Positions 53,801 through 63,372 of a DNA stretch of 64,000 nucleotides are shown here, one piece after another. A model generated the notes under the pieces. It did no database searches, was not told where the DNA came from, and worked only from the letters and a program-made list of their open reading frames with translations. The stretch comes from Phytoseiulus persimilis (Eukaryota; Arthropoda; Arachnida; Mesostigmata; Phytoseiidae). Where the stretch lies: NCBI GenBank assembly GCA_037576195.1, contig CM075103.1, positions 10,106,001-10,170,000 of the forward strand. Reading direction: 5' to 3'. The position numbers and the translations under genes were made by a program. The number at the start of each line of letters is the position of its first letter. Within the stretch, counting starts at the first letter, position 1.

Positions 53801-55991
53801 CCAGAGTTGGGAAGTAATGCTCAGATTGACCCCGGAATCACCCCTCCAGAGTTGGGAAGTGATGCTCAGATTGGTCTCGGAATCACCCCTCCAAAGTTGG
53901 AAAGTAATGCTCAGATTGACCCCGGAATCACCCCTCCAGAGCTGGAAAGTAATGCTCAGATTGGTCTCGGAGTCACCCCTCCAGAGTTGGGAAGTGATGC
54001 TCAGATTGGTCTCGGAATCACCCCTCCAAAGTTGGGAAGTGATGCTCAGATTGGTCTCGGAATCACCCCTCCAAAGTTGGAAAGTAATGCTCAGATTGAC
54101 CCCGGAATCACCCCTCCAGAGTTGGAAAGTAATGCTCAGATTGGTCTCGGAGTCACCCCTCCAGAGTTGGGAAGTGATGCTCAGATTGGTCTCGGAATCA
54201 CCCCTCCAGAGTTGGGAAGTGATGCTCACATTGGTCTCGGAATCACCCCTCCAAAGTTGGAAAGTAATGCTCAGATTGACCCCGGAATCACCCCTCCAGA
54301 GTTGGAAAGTAATGCTCAGATTGGTCTCGGAGTCACCCCTCCAGAGTTGGGAAGTGATGCTCAGATTGGTCTCGGAATCACCCCTCCAGAGTTGGGAAGT
54401 GATGCTCACATTGGTCTCGGAATCACCCCTCCAGAGTTGGGAAGTGATGCTCAGACTGGTCTCGGAATCACCCCTCCAGAGTTGGGAAGTGATGCTCAGA
54501 TTGACCCCGGAATCACCCCTCCAGAGTTGGAAAGTAATGCTCAGACTGACCCCGGAATCACCCCTCCAGAGTTGGGAAGTGATGCTCAGACTGACCCCGG
54601 AGTCACCCCTCCAGAGTTGGGAAGTGAAGCTCAGATTGGTCTCGGAATCACCCCTCCAGAGTTGGGAAGTGATGCTCAGATTGGTCTCGGAATCACCCCT
54701 CCAGAGTTGGGAAGTGATGCTCACATTGGTCTCGGAATCACCCCTCCTCGTTTTGAAAAGTATGGTCAGATCGGTTACAGAATCACCCCTCCAGAGTTGG
54801 AAAGTAATGCTCAGACTGACCCCGGAATCACCCCTCCAGAGTTGGAAAGTAATGCTCAGACTGACCCCGGAATCACCCCTCCAGAGTTGGGAAGTGATGC
54901 TCAGACTGACCCCGGAGTCACCCCTCCAGAGTTGGGAAGTGAAGCTCAGATTGGTCTCGGAATCACCCCTCCAGAGTTGGGAAGTGATGCTCAGATTGAC
55001 CCCGGAATCACCCCTCCAGAGTTGGAAAGTAATGCTCAGACTGACCCCGGAATCACCCCTCCAGAGTTGGAAAGTAATGCTCAGACTGACCCCGGAATCA
55101 CCCCTCCAGAGTTGGGAAGTGATGCTCAGACTGACCCCGGAGTCACCCCTCCAGAGTTGGGAAGTGAAGCTCAGATTGGTCTCGGAATCACCCCTCCAGA
55201 GTTGGGAAGTGATGCTCAGATTGGTCTCGGAATCACCCCTCCAGAGTTGGAAAGTAATGCTCAGATTGACCCCGGAATCACCCCTCCAGAGTTGGAAAGT
55301 AATGCTCAGACTGACCCCGGAATCACCCCTCCAGAGTTGGGAAGTGATGCTCAGACTGACCCCGGAGTCACCCCTCCAGAGTTGGGAAGTGAAGCTCAGA
55401 TTGGTCTCGGAATCACCCCTCCAGAGTTGGGAAGTGATGCTCAGATTGACCCCGGAATCACCCCTCCAGAGTTGGAAAGTAATGCTCAGACTGACCCCGG
55501 AATCACCCCTCCAGAGTTGGGAAGTGATGCTCAGACTGACCCCGGAGTCACCCCTCCAGAGTTGGGAAGTGAAGCTCAGATTGACCCCGGAATCACCCCT
55601 CCAGAGTTGGGAAGTGATGCTCAGATTGGTCTCGGAATCACCCCTCCAGAGTTGGGAAGTGATGCTCACATTGGTCTCGGAATCACCCCTCCTCGTTTTG
55701 AAAAGTATGGTCAGATCGGTTACAGAATCACCCCTCCAGAGTTGGAAAGTAATGCTCAGACTGACCCCGGAATCACCCCTCCTCGTTTTGAAAAGTATGG
55801 TCAGATCGGTTACAGAATCACCCCTCCAGCTTTCAAAATGTATAATCAGACTCGTACCGGAATCACCTCTCCAGACTCGGGACAGTATGGTCAGATTGGT
55901 CCCGGAATCACCCTCATGTCTTCCAGAAAAAGTGCGGACAAACAGACAAACTGACAAACTTACAGACGAAGCCGATTATATATAGTAAGGA
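50821..55991 (-). mobile_element. Non-autonomous Helitron with expanded 45-bp minisatellite, copy 1
   Basis: Read on the minus strand, the element starts TCCTTACTAT (55991) after an A. It ends CTGG (50824-50821) before a T, the canonical Helitron termini and A|T target. A perfect hairpin, GGCCGACT, loop CC, AGTCGGCC, ends nine bases before CTGG. Homology to the copy at 61434-61893 starts and stops at these points, within one or two bases of flanking A/TA. Between the ends lies a 5-kb tandem array. There is no Rep or helicase protein, so transposition would need an enzyme supplied elsewhere. The length is 5,171 bases against 460 for the sister copy, almost all of the difference being array. 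Confidence 0.88.
50936..55920. repeat. 45-bp minisatellite array, about 110 units
   Basis: The unit is 45 bases (core GGAATCACCCCTCCAGAGTT). Two main variants alternate, one with ATTGGTCTCGG and one with ATTGACCCCGG. The left 900 bases are nearly pure GGTCTC type; from about 51840 the two types mix in recurring multi-unit blocks. Three copies of a diverged unit (CCTCGTTTTGAAAAGTATGG) lie near the right end at about 54748, 55690 and 55780. Because 45 is divisible by three and the unit lacks stops in several frames, giant open frames run through it on both strands (plus 50814-55985 and 50972-55954; minus 55957-50966). I do not regard them as genes. Confidence 0.97.
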
Positions 55992-56542
55992 TCACATGGG
56001 ACCCAGTTCCTGGGGCGATTGCGTTCAGCGGATCTCTCGGGTTTCATTCTCCCATTTTTCCAGGGTCTTCTCGTATCCCTCCATGTCTCCTGTCTGCACT
56101 CCTCAGTCAGACCCAGTCTTCTAGCGAGTTCTTCCGTCTCGGGTTGATTGGTGACACATCTATATATATAAAAATCCAGGGTCTGTTTGTTTGTTTGTTT
56201 GTTTGTCCTCAATAGGCTCCTCTGGTATTGAGGAGTCCAGGCCTTAGAGCACGTGAAAGACTATTACAGTTGGAAATGCATGCAAAATGCCGCTAGCACC
56301 CGCCGCTTTTTTTCTTGATCTCCTCTTCGAGCTCGGGAGGATATGTAGTGGTTTCCAACGCTGCCAGGCTCTCACTTGGAGGTTTGAACGAGGTCTTGAT
56401 GAAGACGGTATCTTTTGAGTATTTCTTTCGGCCAGAAGAATTTCAAGACATTCGCGTGATAGCGAAGCAATACCGGGTGGGTTCTGTCTATCCGGGGAGC
56501 ATTGAGTCGGAAGATGTGCATCTCAGTTCCAGTCGGGTGCCC
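55992..56542. other. Stretch between the Helitron and the hAT element
   Basis: It holds the short repeat at 56157-56194 with its TTTG run and otherwise nothing recognisable. Confidence 0.45.
56157..56194 (+). repeat. Short conserved repeat with TTTG run
   Basis: CATCTATATATATAAAAATC is followed by CAGGGTCTGTTTGTTTG and more TTTG units. It matches the minus strand at 47690-47651. Similar TTTG-rich sequence also occurs just inside the Helitron's TC end, so a shared ancestry is possible but not shown. Confidence 0.6.
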
Positions 56543-56621
56543 GTCAACTGGGCCCCGGCGTCAACTGGGCTTCGCCGTCAACTGGGCCATGGCGTCAACC
56601 GGGCCACGGGGTCAACAGGGG
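56543..56621 (+). repeat. 17-bp tandem array, left, of hAT element
   Basis: Four to five units of GTCAACTGGGCCACGGC type in tandem. The same unit in inverted orientation forms the array at 59912-59996, on the other side of the hAT transposase. This arrangement suits subterminal repeats that bind transposase. Confidence 0.8.
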
Positions 56622-57156
56622 CCTTAACCTGATGTCACCGGATTCCCCCGCACGATTTCGAGTGCGCTGGCTGTCGATCAGCTCGCATCGCTCCGCTCGC
56701 TCGCCCGAGCCCCAACCTAACCTCACCAAATCTCCCAATCCGCTCAAAGTGTGCTGCCTGCCGGTCCGCTCAGAAGTTGACGGCGAGGCCCAGCTGACGC
56801 GCTCCCGTTCCAGTCAAGGGCCCAGCCCGAACGGTTCTTCAGGCACACTCTTAGAGGCACACCAAAGCGCAAACGAGTTCAAGTAACTAGTTGGGAACAC
56901 TTGACGTTGCGAGAAGGGTCTCTCACACATGACCGAATGTACATGGTTGATTGATTTGATTTGATTGGACCTTACATATGCACATATGTTCTCTTTCATT
57001 TCAGGGGTGAATTGTCAGATCATAGTTCGTTGTTCTCCCATCGCCTTAGGATATCCATCGTCCTTATCAGGTTCCTCGCTGTTGAATCAGGGTCAAGTCC
57101 TAGTCGGTGCGCAGGTTAGGTTAGGTTAGCCGCGGAATGTTGGCCGGGTTGGCCTG

Positions 57157-58698
57157 GGCGTAGTTGACCTGCTCGGCATGACCACCGATGCCGCGTCGGT
57201 TATGTTGAAGCTCGGGCGGCTCCTCAAGGAAGCTGTCTTACCTAGACCGTTTTACCATCAGCTGTGCTTCTCCCATGCGTTGCACCTCGCGGTGCGCGAC
57301 ACGCTGAAAGGGCTCGAAAGCCGCAGCCTAGAGCGGGGCACAGAATCTCGCAGCGAGGATGATGATGGTAACGGCGTCGTAGAGTTGGGCCCAGGTACTT
57401 GGCACCTGGTGGACATGCAAGCCGACGCGGGAACTCAAGGCATGTTGTGTGTCATGTTATACGCTCGTTAACCTTCAGCGATATGCCCACTCACGGCTTG
57501 CAATTGGATTTTTTCCGATCAGCCAGTATCAAGTTCTCTCATTTCATCTCTTGTGCTTGCTCGAATATTGCAGGCCTGATGGACGAGGATGAAGAGCTCA
57601 TGGCGGGGTCTCCAGTGTTCCACGGAACACACGGCGAGGCGGTCAACAAGGTCCGCACCTTGTGCCGAGCTTTCCACCGGAAAGCTGGTCTCACCGACCA
57701 GTTTGCGGAGTGCTGCGATGGGAGCGGCGCACGTGTCAAGCTCGTCTTGGACATGCAAACGAGGTGGGGCTCCACGCTCCGTATGCTCCAAAACTTCTTG
57801 GAGCTGGTTGAGCCGCTTCGCCGGTTCTACGAGTCAAGACCGAAAGAGAGATTTCCGCTCTCCAATGGAGAACTATCAGCAATCGGGGAAATTGTGGGGT
57901 GCCTCACTTGCGTGGAAGTCGCATCGGAGCGGCTCTCCGAGGGAGATTCAATTCTGAGAAACTGTGACATCGCCCTCGAGGTGGGTTAGAGTTCTTGAAT
58001 AGATTCAGACCTGACGGCGAAATCCCGATGGTCTCTCAAAGCCTTGCTGATGTATGAGTTGGATGATGAGCCTCTTACCGTTGCTTGCAGGTGATGCTGA
58101 CGCAACTCAAGAGCAATGAGAGCAGCTTCGCTGACGCCCTCTATAATAATCTTTGCATCAGGATACTGCAACGCAGAGGCGTTGCCTCAAGATTGGCGCG
58201 TCTCCTGCGAAGGAAGACAGAAAGCACGGAGCTCGATGGGATGCTTGCAGTGGTCCGCGAGAGAGTCAGCGCTGACATAAACAAGAGACTGCTCTCAACG
58301 TTTCTCAAACACGGTGATATCGTCGTGGAAGTCGCGGCTTTCCAGGAATTTCAGAAAGCCGGGGCTTCAAAGACAAGAACAACGATCGAAACCGGGGTCG
58401 ACAAATTCGAGCTTCTTCGAGACGCTGATGAGGAGGAGGCATCATCGAATGCTCCCCCGAAGAACTCATCAAGCTGCACAAGCGCAGCGTGCAAGTCTTG
58501 CCCGCCGTGCTGTACAAAGCAATGGATGCTCTGCAGGCAAGTAGTGTGGCTGCGGAGCGAATGTTTAGCAAGGCGCGCCACGCTCGGCGCTTTTGCCAAG
58601 AAAGTTTGGACGATACGAGGTTCGTCAACTATATATTCTTAAAGGACTTCTTAGCCAAAAGAAAGACAGCCGCGGATGCGAGTGCGAGCGATGCTTGA
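57157..58698 (+). pseudogene. hAT-superfamily transposase, intron-containing, one frameshift
   Basis: The frame starts around MTTDAASVMLKLGRLL, whose Asp is the first DDE residue. QLCFSHALHLAVRDTL follows, the Cys-x2-His motif. After an intron-like break near 57460-57575 it continues GSGARVKLVLDMQTRWGSTL, the conserved TRW region. A second intron, GTGGGT to TTGCAG, lies at about 57981-58090. The end holds DALQASSVAAERMFSKARHA, the hAT dimerisation motif, and FVNYIFLKDFLAK. A one-base frame change near 58450 separates the middle from the C-terminal frame, with no plausible intron there, so it is a mutation or a sequence error. The N-terminal BED finger was not found. Otherwise it is well preserved. 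Confidence 0.85.
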
Positions 58699-58978
58699 AG
58701 TGCATGTTGTAGAAACTAGTCAAATTCATCCGACATAATGATGAAATGGAATAAGACGAAGTGATAAACATGCAACCTATGTTCCTGCAAACATTGTCTC
58801 TTCATCTTTTCGTGCGACTGCAAATTTCACTCTCTCGCTCTCGATTGTGAGGTTATTGTGGGGTTCTGCAGTTGTGGTCCCATAGCGTTAGCTAATGCAG
58901 CCCACATACGATCATGATCATGAGTGCGTAGCATAGGGCCTAATAAAAAGCAAGTCTCCCATGTATTTTCCCAGATTG

Positions 58979-59063
58979 ATTTTCCGTTATAACGGAAATA
59001 CTATTTTCCGTTATGCGTTATAACGGAAATACTATTTTCCGTTATGCGTTATAACGGAAAATA
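58979..59063. repeat. Tandem palindromic repeat, GTTATAACGGAAA type
   Basis: TTTTCCGTTATAACGGAAA, itself an inverted repeat, is followed by two units of about 33 bases, each again containing TTTCCGTTATGCGTTATAAC and GGAAATACTA. The array lies inside the hAT element between the transposase stop and the middle 17-bp array. It could form stable hairpins. Confidence 0.8.
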
Positions 59064-59080
59064 AGTCTAGTCAGGATGCC

Positions 59081-59131
59081 ATGTGGGCCACGCCGTCGAT
59101 TGGGCTACGCCGTCGATTTGGCTAAGCCCTC
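59081..59131 (+). repeat. 17-bp tandem array, middle, direct orientation
   Basis: Three units of GATTGGGCTACGCCGTC type, the same family as the arrays at 56543 and 59912, in the same orientation as the left one. Confidence 0.65.
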
Positions 59132-59911
59132 AGGAGGGCCATAACGATGCGCCGTCGTCTCAGCGGACACGCCCTATTCTGTGACTTCGGAGACCGTCAT
59201 GCTCATTGAATACGATACTGCAATTATCAGAATTGCTACCGCTCTGAGCCGTGATTCTGTTTCTAAGGCGAGTGTATTCCGTGCTGGGCAGTCAAATAGA
59301 TTGACAGAACTTCGGCTCCGTGCGCCCTCAGCTTTGTCCCCCACCTCGCCGAGGGGTGGAGTTGCTTGGCTCGATTGATCCCCCCTCAGCAGCAGCCTAC
59401 CGACCTTCGGAGGTGCCCCTTTTGAGCTTACGCAGCGCGTCGCTTACCCCATCATGTATAATAACAATGTATTCCATATTCGTCCGTATGAAGCAGGAGA
59501 ACTTTCGACTCATTTCGGGCTCATTGCTCGCCTTGATCCCAAAACTTCCGCTATACTCCGAGTTTGACAGTCCTTTACAAAGCTTTACTTCCCGAGGCAT
59601 TCGGAGCTTGCGCAAACTCGGTGAGCTTCCGGTACATGAGGAGTTTTTGTTTCGCTGGTGCATCTGGCTTTCGGAACTCCGAAGCTTGTGCTTCTGTCCC
59701 CTTAGCCTATGTTCCCTCGCCACCAAAGCGAGAGAGCTGCTTGAGCGATGATTCCAAGATCATAAGAGCACTCTCTCACGGATACCCCTGATTTCTGTTC
59801 CAGCGAGTGGTTCTGAGAACCGTCCTTGGAAGCCCCCCTAGAGGAAACTGTGGGTACACCCCGATTGCGGCCTGCCCAATTCGAGCTCACCCGCTGAAAC
59901 GACGGGCATCG
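59132..59911. other. Stretch within the hAT element, no recognised gene
   Basis: No domain is recognisable. It fills the space between the middle and right 17-bp arrays and would be 3' non-coding DNA of the transposon if the arrays mark its end. Confidence 0.4.
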
Positions 59912-59996
59912 TGATGGCCCACCGAACGTCACAGCCCAGATGACGGCATAGCCCACTTGAGGTTGTGGCCCACCTGACGCCGTGGCCCACTCGACT
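59912..59996 (-). repeat. 17-bp tandem array, right, inverted
   Basis: Five consecutive 17-base units, such as TTGTGGCCCACCTGACG and CCGTGGCCCACTCGACT. They are reverse complements of the left-array unit. With the array at 56543-56621 they bracket about 3.4 kb that contains the transposase. Confidence 0.8.
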
Positions 59997-60129
59997 TGCT
60001 CCGTTTTTCTTGCTGGTATAACACACCGATTTATTACATACAAATTACTTGCCGGGGATCTCGTTCGTGGTGGTGAGGGCCTGTGTAGCGGTCTCAGCTC
60101 TGGAGGCGAAGAGATGATCTGCACAACTG

Positions 60130-60408
60130 AACCGATGGCTCAGCCGAATCGCGGAGTTCACGTTTGAAGTCAAACATCGACCCGGGACAGGCATAGCGCA
60201 TGTGGACGCTTTGTCACGAGAATCGCATGAGGAAGCTTACGAAACGGAGGACGTAGAGTTGCCAAGAGACGTGGCGACGGGGAACATGGTACGAGCAGAA
60301 GTAGTTCAGCTCAGAGCGATGCAGGCAACGGATAAGGACATCCAGGGAAGAACTACGAAACTAGATGGATATAGAGCCAGCACGAGGGACGTGGCAATGC
60401 AAGGATGA
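60130..60408 (+). pseudogene. Gypsy-type LTR retrotransposon pol fragment (RNase H end)
   Basis: The frame reads RWLSRIAEFTFEVKHRPGTG and then IAHVDALSRE, the conserved junction after RNase H in Gypsy/Ty3 elements. About 60 linker residues follow and then a stop. Integrase is missing. A TGTTGGC sequence that may be the LTR starts only 180 bases on, so a large internal deletion is likely. Confidence 0.82.
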
Positions 60409-60588
60409 ACTTCGACGACCACGAGCAGACGGGAAGTCGACCAAGTTCTCAACATCGAGGAGAATCGGCGCCAGAGGAGAGGAGCGCGCATCGTCGTTTC
60501 GAGGGCGTATTACGGTGGCGACCGCTAAAAGACGCTGGAGCTGGGAAGGAACGCCCGTGAGCTCGGAAGTCAACATCAGGGAGGCACC

Positions 60589-60703
60589 TGTTGGCACGCT
60601 AAGTGACTGATTAGAGAACTGGTGGCTCGATCGCGTTCGAGAATCTGTGATATAGAACACTTTCCTGAGATTTTGTAGAATCCATCCGCCCGGGACGTTA
60701 TCA
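60589..60703 (+). repeat. LTR-like repeat, copy 2, without SINE
   Basis: It starts TGTTGGCACGCTAAGTGACTG and matches the copy at 45296-45692 without its SINE. It contains one copy of the site that was duplicated there, in the form AGATTTTGTAGAATC. Its place just after a Gypsy pol fragment supports an LTR origin. Confidence 0.6.
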
Positions 60704-60838
60704 GTAGAGCTTGGAAGTGTAGGCAGTACGCCGAAATCGCCTAAATTTAGGCGAAACCCAGGTTTCACCTCAATTCTCAAGCCACCTAGGTGGTGCCTGA
60801 AACGCCTAAATTTCACCCAAGACGTCTGGATTTCACCT

Positions 60839-61133
60839 GTCTGTTTTTCGGCTGAACCTCTCAGCCAGCCCTCAGGAGTGTCCCGGATTCACCTTTCGGT
60901 ATTGCTTCAGTAACACTCCCTATCGCCTCGCAAATCCCATTGCGGGCGGTGGGCTTGGGTCTTAAGATGGTTCAGATTTAATTCTGATATAAATTAAATC
61001 CTCTTTTTACCACATAAGAAATTTGTTGTCCCGGCCGGGGATCGAACCCGCGATTGCTAGCTTAGCGTGGCACCCAAGGCGTTGGTTTATGCCACACGGC
61101 CAACGAGCCGACTACACGGCCAACGAGCCGACT
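60839..61133 (-). mobile_element. tRNA-derived SINE, copy C, with 15-bp target duplications
   Basis: The third copy, on the minus strand, with B box GGTTCGATCCC and the same body and stem-loop. Perfect 15-bp duplications GTCTGGATTTCACCT lie at 60824-60838 and 61134-61148. Its 5' head carries an extra tandem copy of about 19 bases (CACGGCCAACGAGCCGACTA on the plus strand), a duplication the other two copies lack. Confidence 0.93.
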
Positions 61134-61433
61134 GTCTGGATTTCACCTAGAAGGCCTGAACTTCCCCTGATTTCCACCTGAAATGCCTAGATTCCACAAT
61201 CTCCAGACGAACTCCATCTCCGTTCGATTAAATTCGCTAGAAAGGCTTCTCCTTTCTCGTAGAATGCTGTATTTGACTTCGAATATTCGTTTTGCGCCAG
61301 TCCACTTTCACAGATTCTTGACAAATTAATGCTCCGAATGAATACGAGCTTGATAATGTCAGGTCAGTCCATATCAATATTTTGAGCCCGGAAGGAACCT
61401 AACACGCCCGGAACAGCTCTTTTATCCGCTCCA

Positions 61434-61893
61434 TCCTTACTATTTATAATCGGCTTAGTCTGTCAGTTTGTCCGCACTCCGTCGAGAATTCTGGGACCAA
61501 TCTGACCATACTCTCCCAAGTCTGGAGAGGTGACTCCGGTACGAGTCTGACTATACTTTTCAAAAGCTGGAGGGGTGATTTCGGAATCGATCTGACCATT
61601 ACTTCCCAACTCTGGAGGGGTGATTCCGAGACCAATCTGGGCATTTCTTTCCAACTCTGGAGGGGTGATTCCGAGACCAATCTGAGCATTACTTTCCAAC
61701 TCTGGAGGGGTGATTCCAAGACCAATCTGAGCATTACTTTCCGACTCTGGAGGGGTGATTCCGAGACCAATCTGACCATATTTTTCAAAATCAGAATGCT
61801 GAACCACAAGGGAGAGAAAAGTTCCTCGATGGCAGGGAGCGCCGTCCATCCGCGCGCAGCGCGGCCGACTCCAGTCGGCCAAAGGCCGGCTGG
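61434..61893 (+). mobile_element. Non-autonomous Helitron, short copy 2
   Basis: It starts TCCTTACTATTTATAATCGG after an A and ends with the GGCCGACT-CC-AGTCGGCC hairpin, nine bases, and CTGG before a T. Both ends agree with the long copy in opposite orientation. About eight 45-bp units, several diverged, fill 61495-61795. At 460 bases it is close to the minimal form of the family. Confidence 0.88.
61495..61795. repeat. 45-bp minisatellite array in short Helitron, about 8 units
   Basis: The same unit as the 5-kb array, in the opposite orientation. The outer units are diverged: one end has TTTTCAAAAGCTGGAGGGGT and the other CATATTTTTCAAAATCAG. Inner units are close to the GGTCTC variant. A 139-codon open frame runs through it by the same stop-free effect. 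Confidence 0.93.
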
Positions 61894-62048
61894 TATACTG
61901 ATGATCGCGGAAGTTTCCGCTTGCGAGCCTTTCATGGCAGTTTCGTCGGATTCATGATGACTCAGTACCTCGTGCCAGTTGCTTCTCGTACGAAGAACCT
62001 CTTCGGCAATCAAAGATTGGAAGACAGCGGATACAAATCAAGTTCAGA

Positions 62049-62970
62049 AATGTCAGGTCAAGGCTGCTCAGCAGAAGTCTTTGAGCTCTACGTTGCAGAG
62101 CTGGGACCGGATGTTTTGAGTGCTGAGGGTGAAGCTCTCACCTGCAACGTGTGCAACAAAACTGTGAAGGTCTCGGAGAGGTACCACGTAACGCAGCACC
62201 TTCAATCTGTTGGTCACAGAAAAATACTCCTACGAACAGAGAATGACGCCGAAGACTGATCGGTTGGAAGTCCTGTTCAACTCTCAACAAAGAAAAATGA
62301 CTTCAGCATGGATCTGTGTAGAATGTTAGTGAGTTCGAACGCTCCTTTGTACAATATTCAACATCCAGCTTTCAGAAGTTTCATCCAGAAATACTGCGGT
62401 AACCCGATGCCAGACCACACGGCCTTACGAAAAACATGACTAAGGAAGCTTTACGAGGAGACTATTCTGAAAATATGAGCCTCTACCAGTGAAAATCGGA
62501 TCTGGATCTCGATAGATGAAACGAAAGACGCCAAGGGCCAATTCGTATCAAACACCGTATCCGGGAGCCTCGCGGCGGGGGAGCAATCCACCCCATCCCT
62601 ACTAAACACAGAAATAGTGGAGAGAAGTAATCATTCGAGCATCGCGCAGGCCTTCACCAATGCCCTCCTCAAACTCTGGCCTGGAGGAATACACCACGAT
62701 CGTGTTACTCTCCTCGTGAGCGACGCCGCTTCGTTTATGAAGAAAGCCTTGAAAGTACTCTTCCCCAAGATGATCCATGCGACATGCGTAGTTCATGGAG
62801 TTCACAGGGTTTGCGAAGAGATCCGAGAGCAATTTCCGAAGGCAGACAACCTCATTTCGAACGGGAAGAAGGTTTCCCGTGAAGCTCCCTCTCGGAATCA
62901 GAAATTTCGGTCAGTTGCGCCGAATACACCTCTCCCTCCAGAACCAGATCTGACTCGTTGGGGCACCTGA
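62049..62970 (+). pseudogene. Decayed hAT-like transposase with BED/C2H2-type finger
   Basis: From ATG 62049 the frame codes for a zinc finger, TCNVCNKTVKVSERYHVTQH with a later H, as in CGGBP1-like hAT transposases. The frame then breaks. A second readable part from about 62490 has WISIDETKDAKGQFVSNTVS, whose Asp suits the first catalytic residue. Later come RVTLLVSDAASFMKKALKVL, MIHATCVVHGVHRVCEEIRE and PPEPDLTRWGT before a stop. Stops lie in the intervening 200 bases and the C-terminal half is missing. It begins about 155 bases beyond the short Helitron. Confidence 0.82.
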
Positions 62971-63372
62971 TTTCGCTCATATACAGACTCGATCCCTGCT
63001 TGACAGAAAAAAATTGCTTCCGAACAGAGAGGCATTCGTTTTGTACAATCATACCTCGATACGAATGGAAATTAACTGAGAACTGACTCGGAGAACTGAC
63101 CCTTGAATCAAGTCTCGGCGACTGACGCGAGCTATTCATATGAGTGTAGGGGAGAGTGGCCTGATATTGTCGACTTCTTGCTTTGACCAGTACTGTGAAC
63201 GCACGTAAAAAGAGATCCTAGGGAAACAAACTGGCTCGAGCGGCTCTCCGACGCTCTTCTTATTCCTCTAGATGGCGCGATTCATGTTTGGATTCTCGTA
63301 GGATGCCGAGAGAAAGAAAGTGTTCTTAAAATGGGATACGTTCGTCCTTGGTACTGGAAACTTCAGGTTCAG
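62971..63372. other. Stretch without recognised gene
   Basis: No domain is recognisable. It probably still belongs to the degraded hAT-like element at its left end. Confidence 0.4.

Noticed and set aside
50936-55920. CRISPR-like array
   Set aside because: Units are contiguous with no unique spacers and the DNA is eukaryotic. It is an ordinary tandem satellite.
50966-55957. Giant minus-strand protein of about 1,663 residues with RGDS-containing repeats
   Set aside because: It is a reading of the 45-bp satellite. Two plus-strand frames of similar length run through the same DNA, which a real gene would not show. Its ends fall within Helitron sequence.
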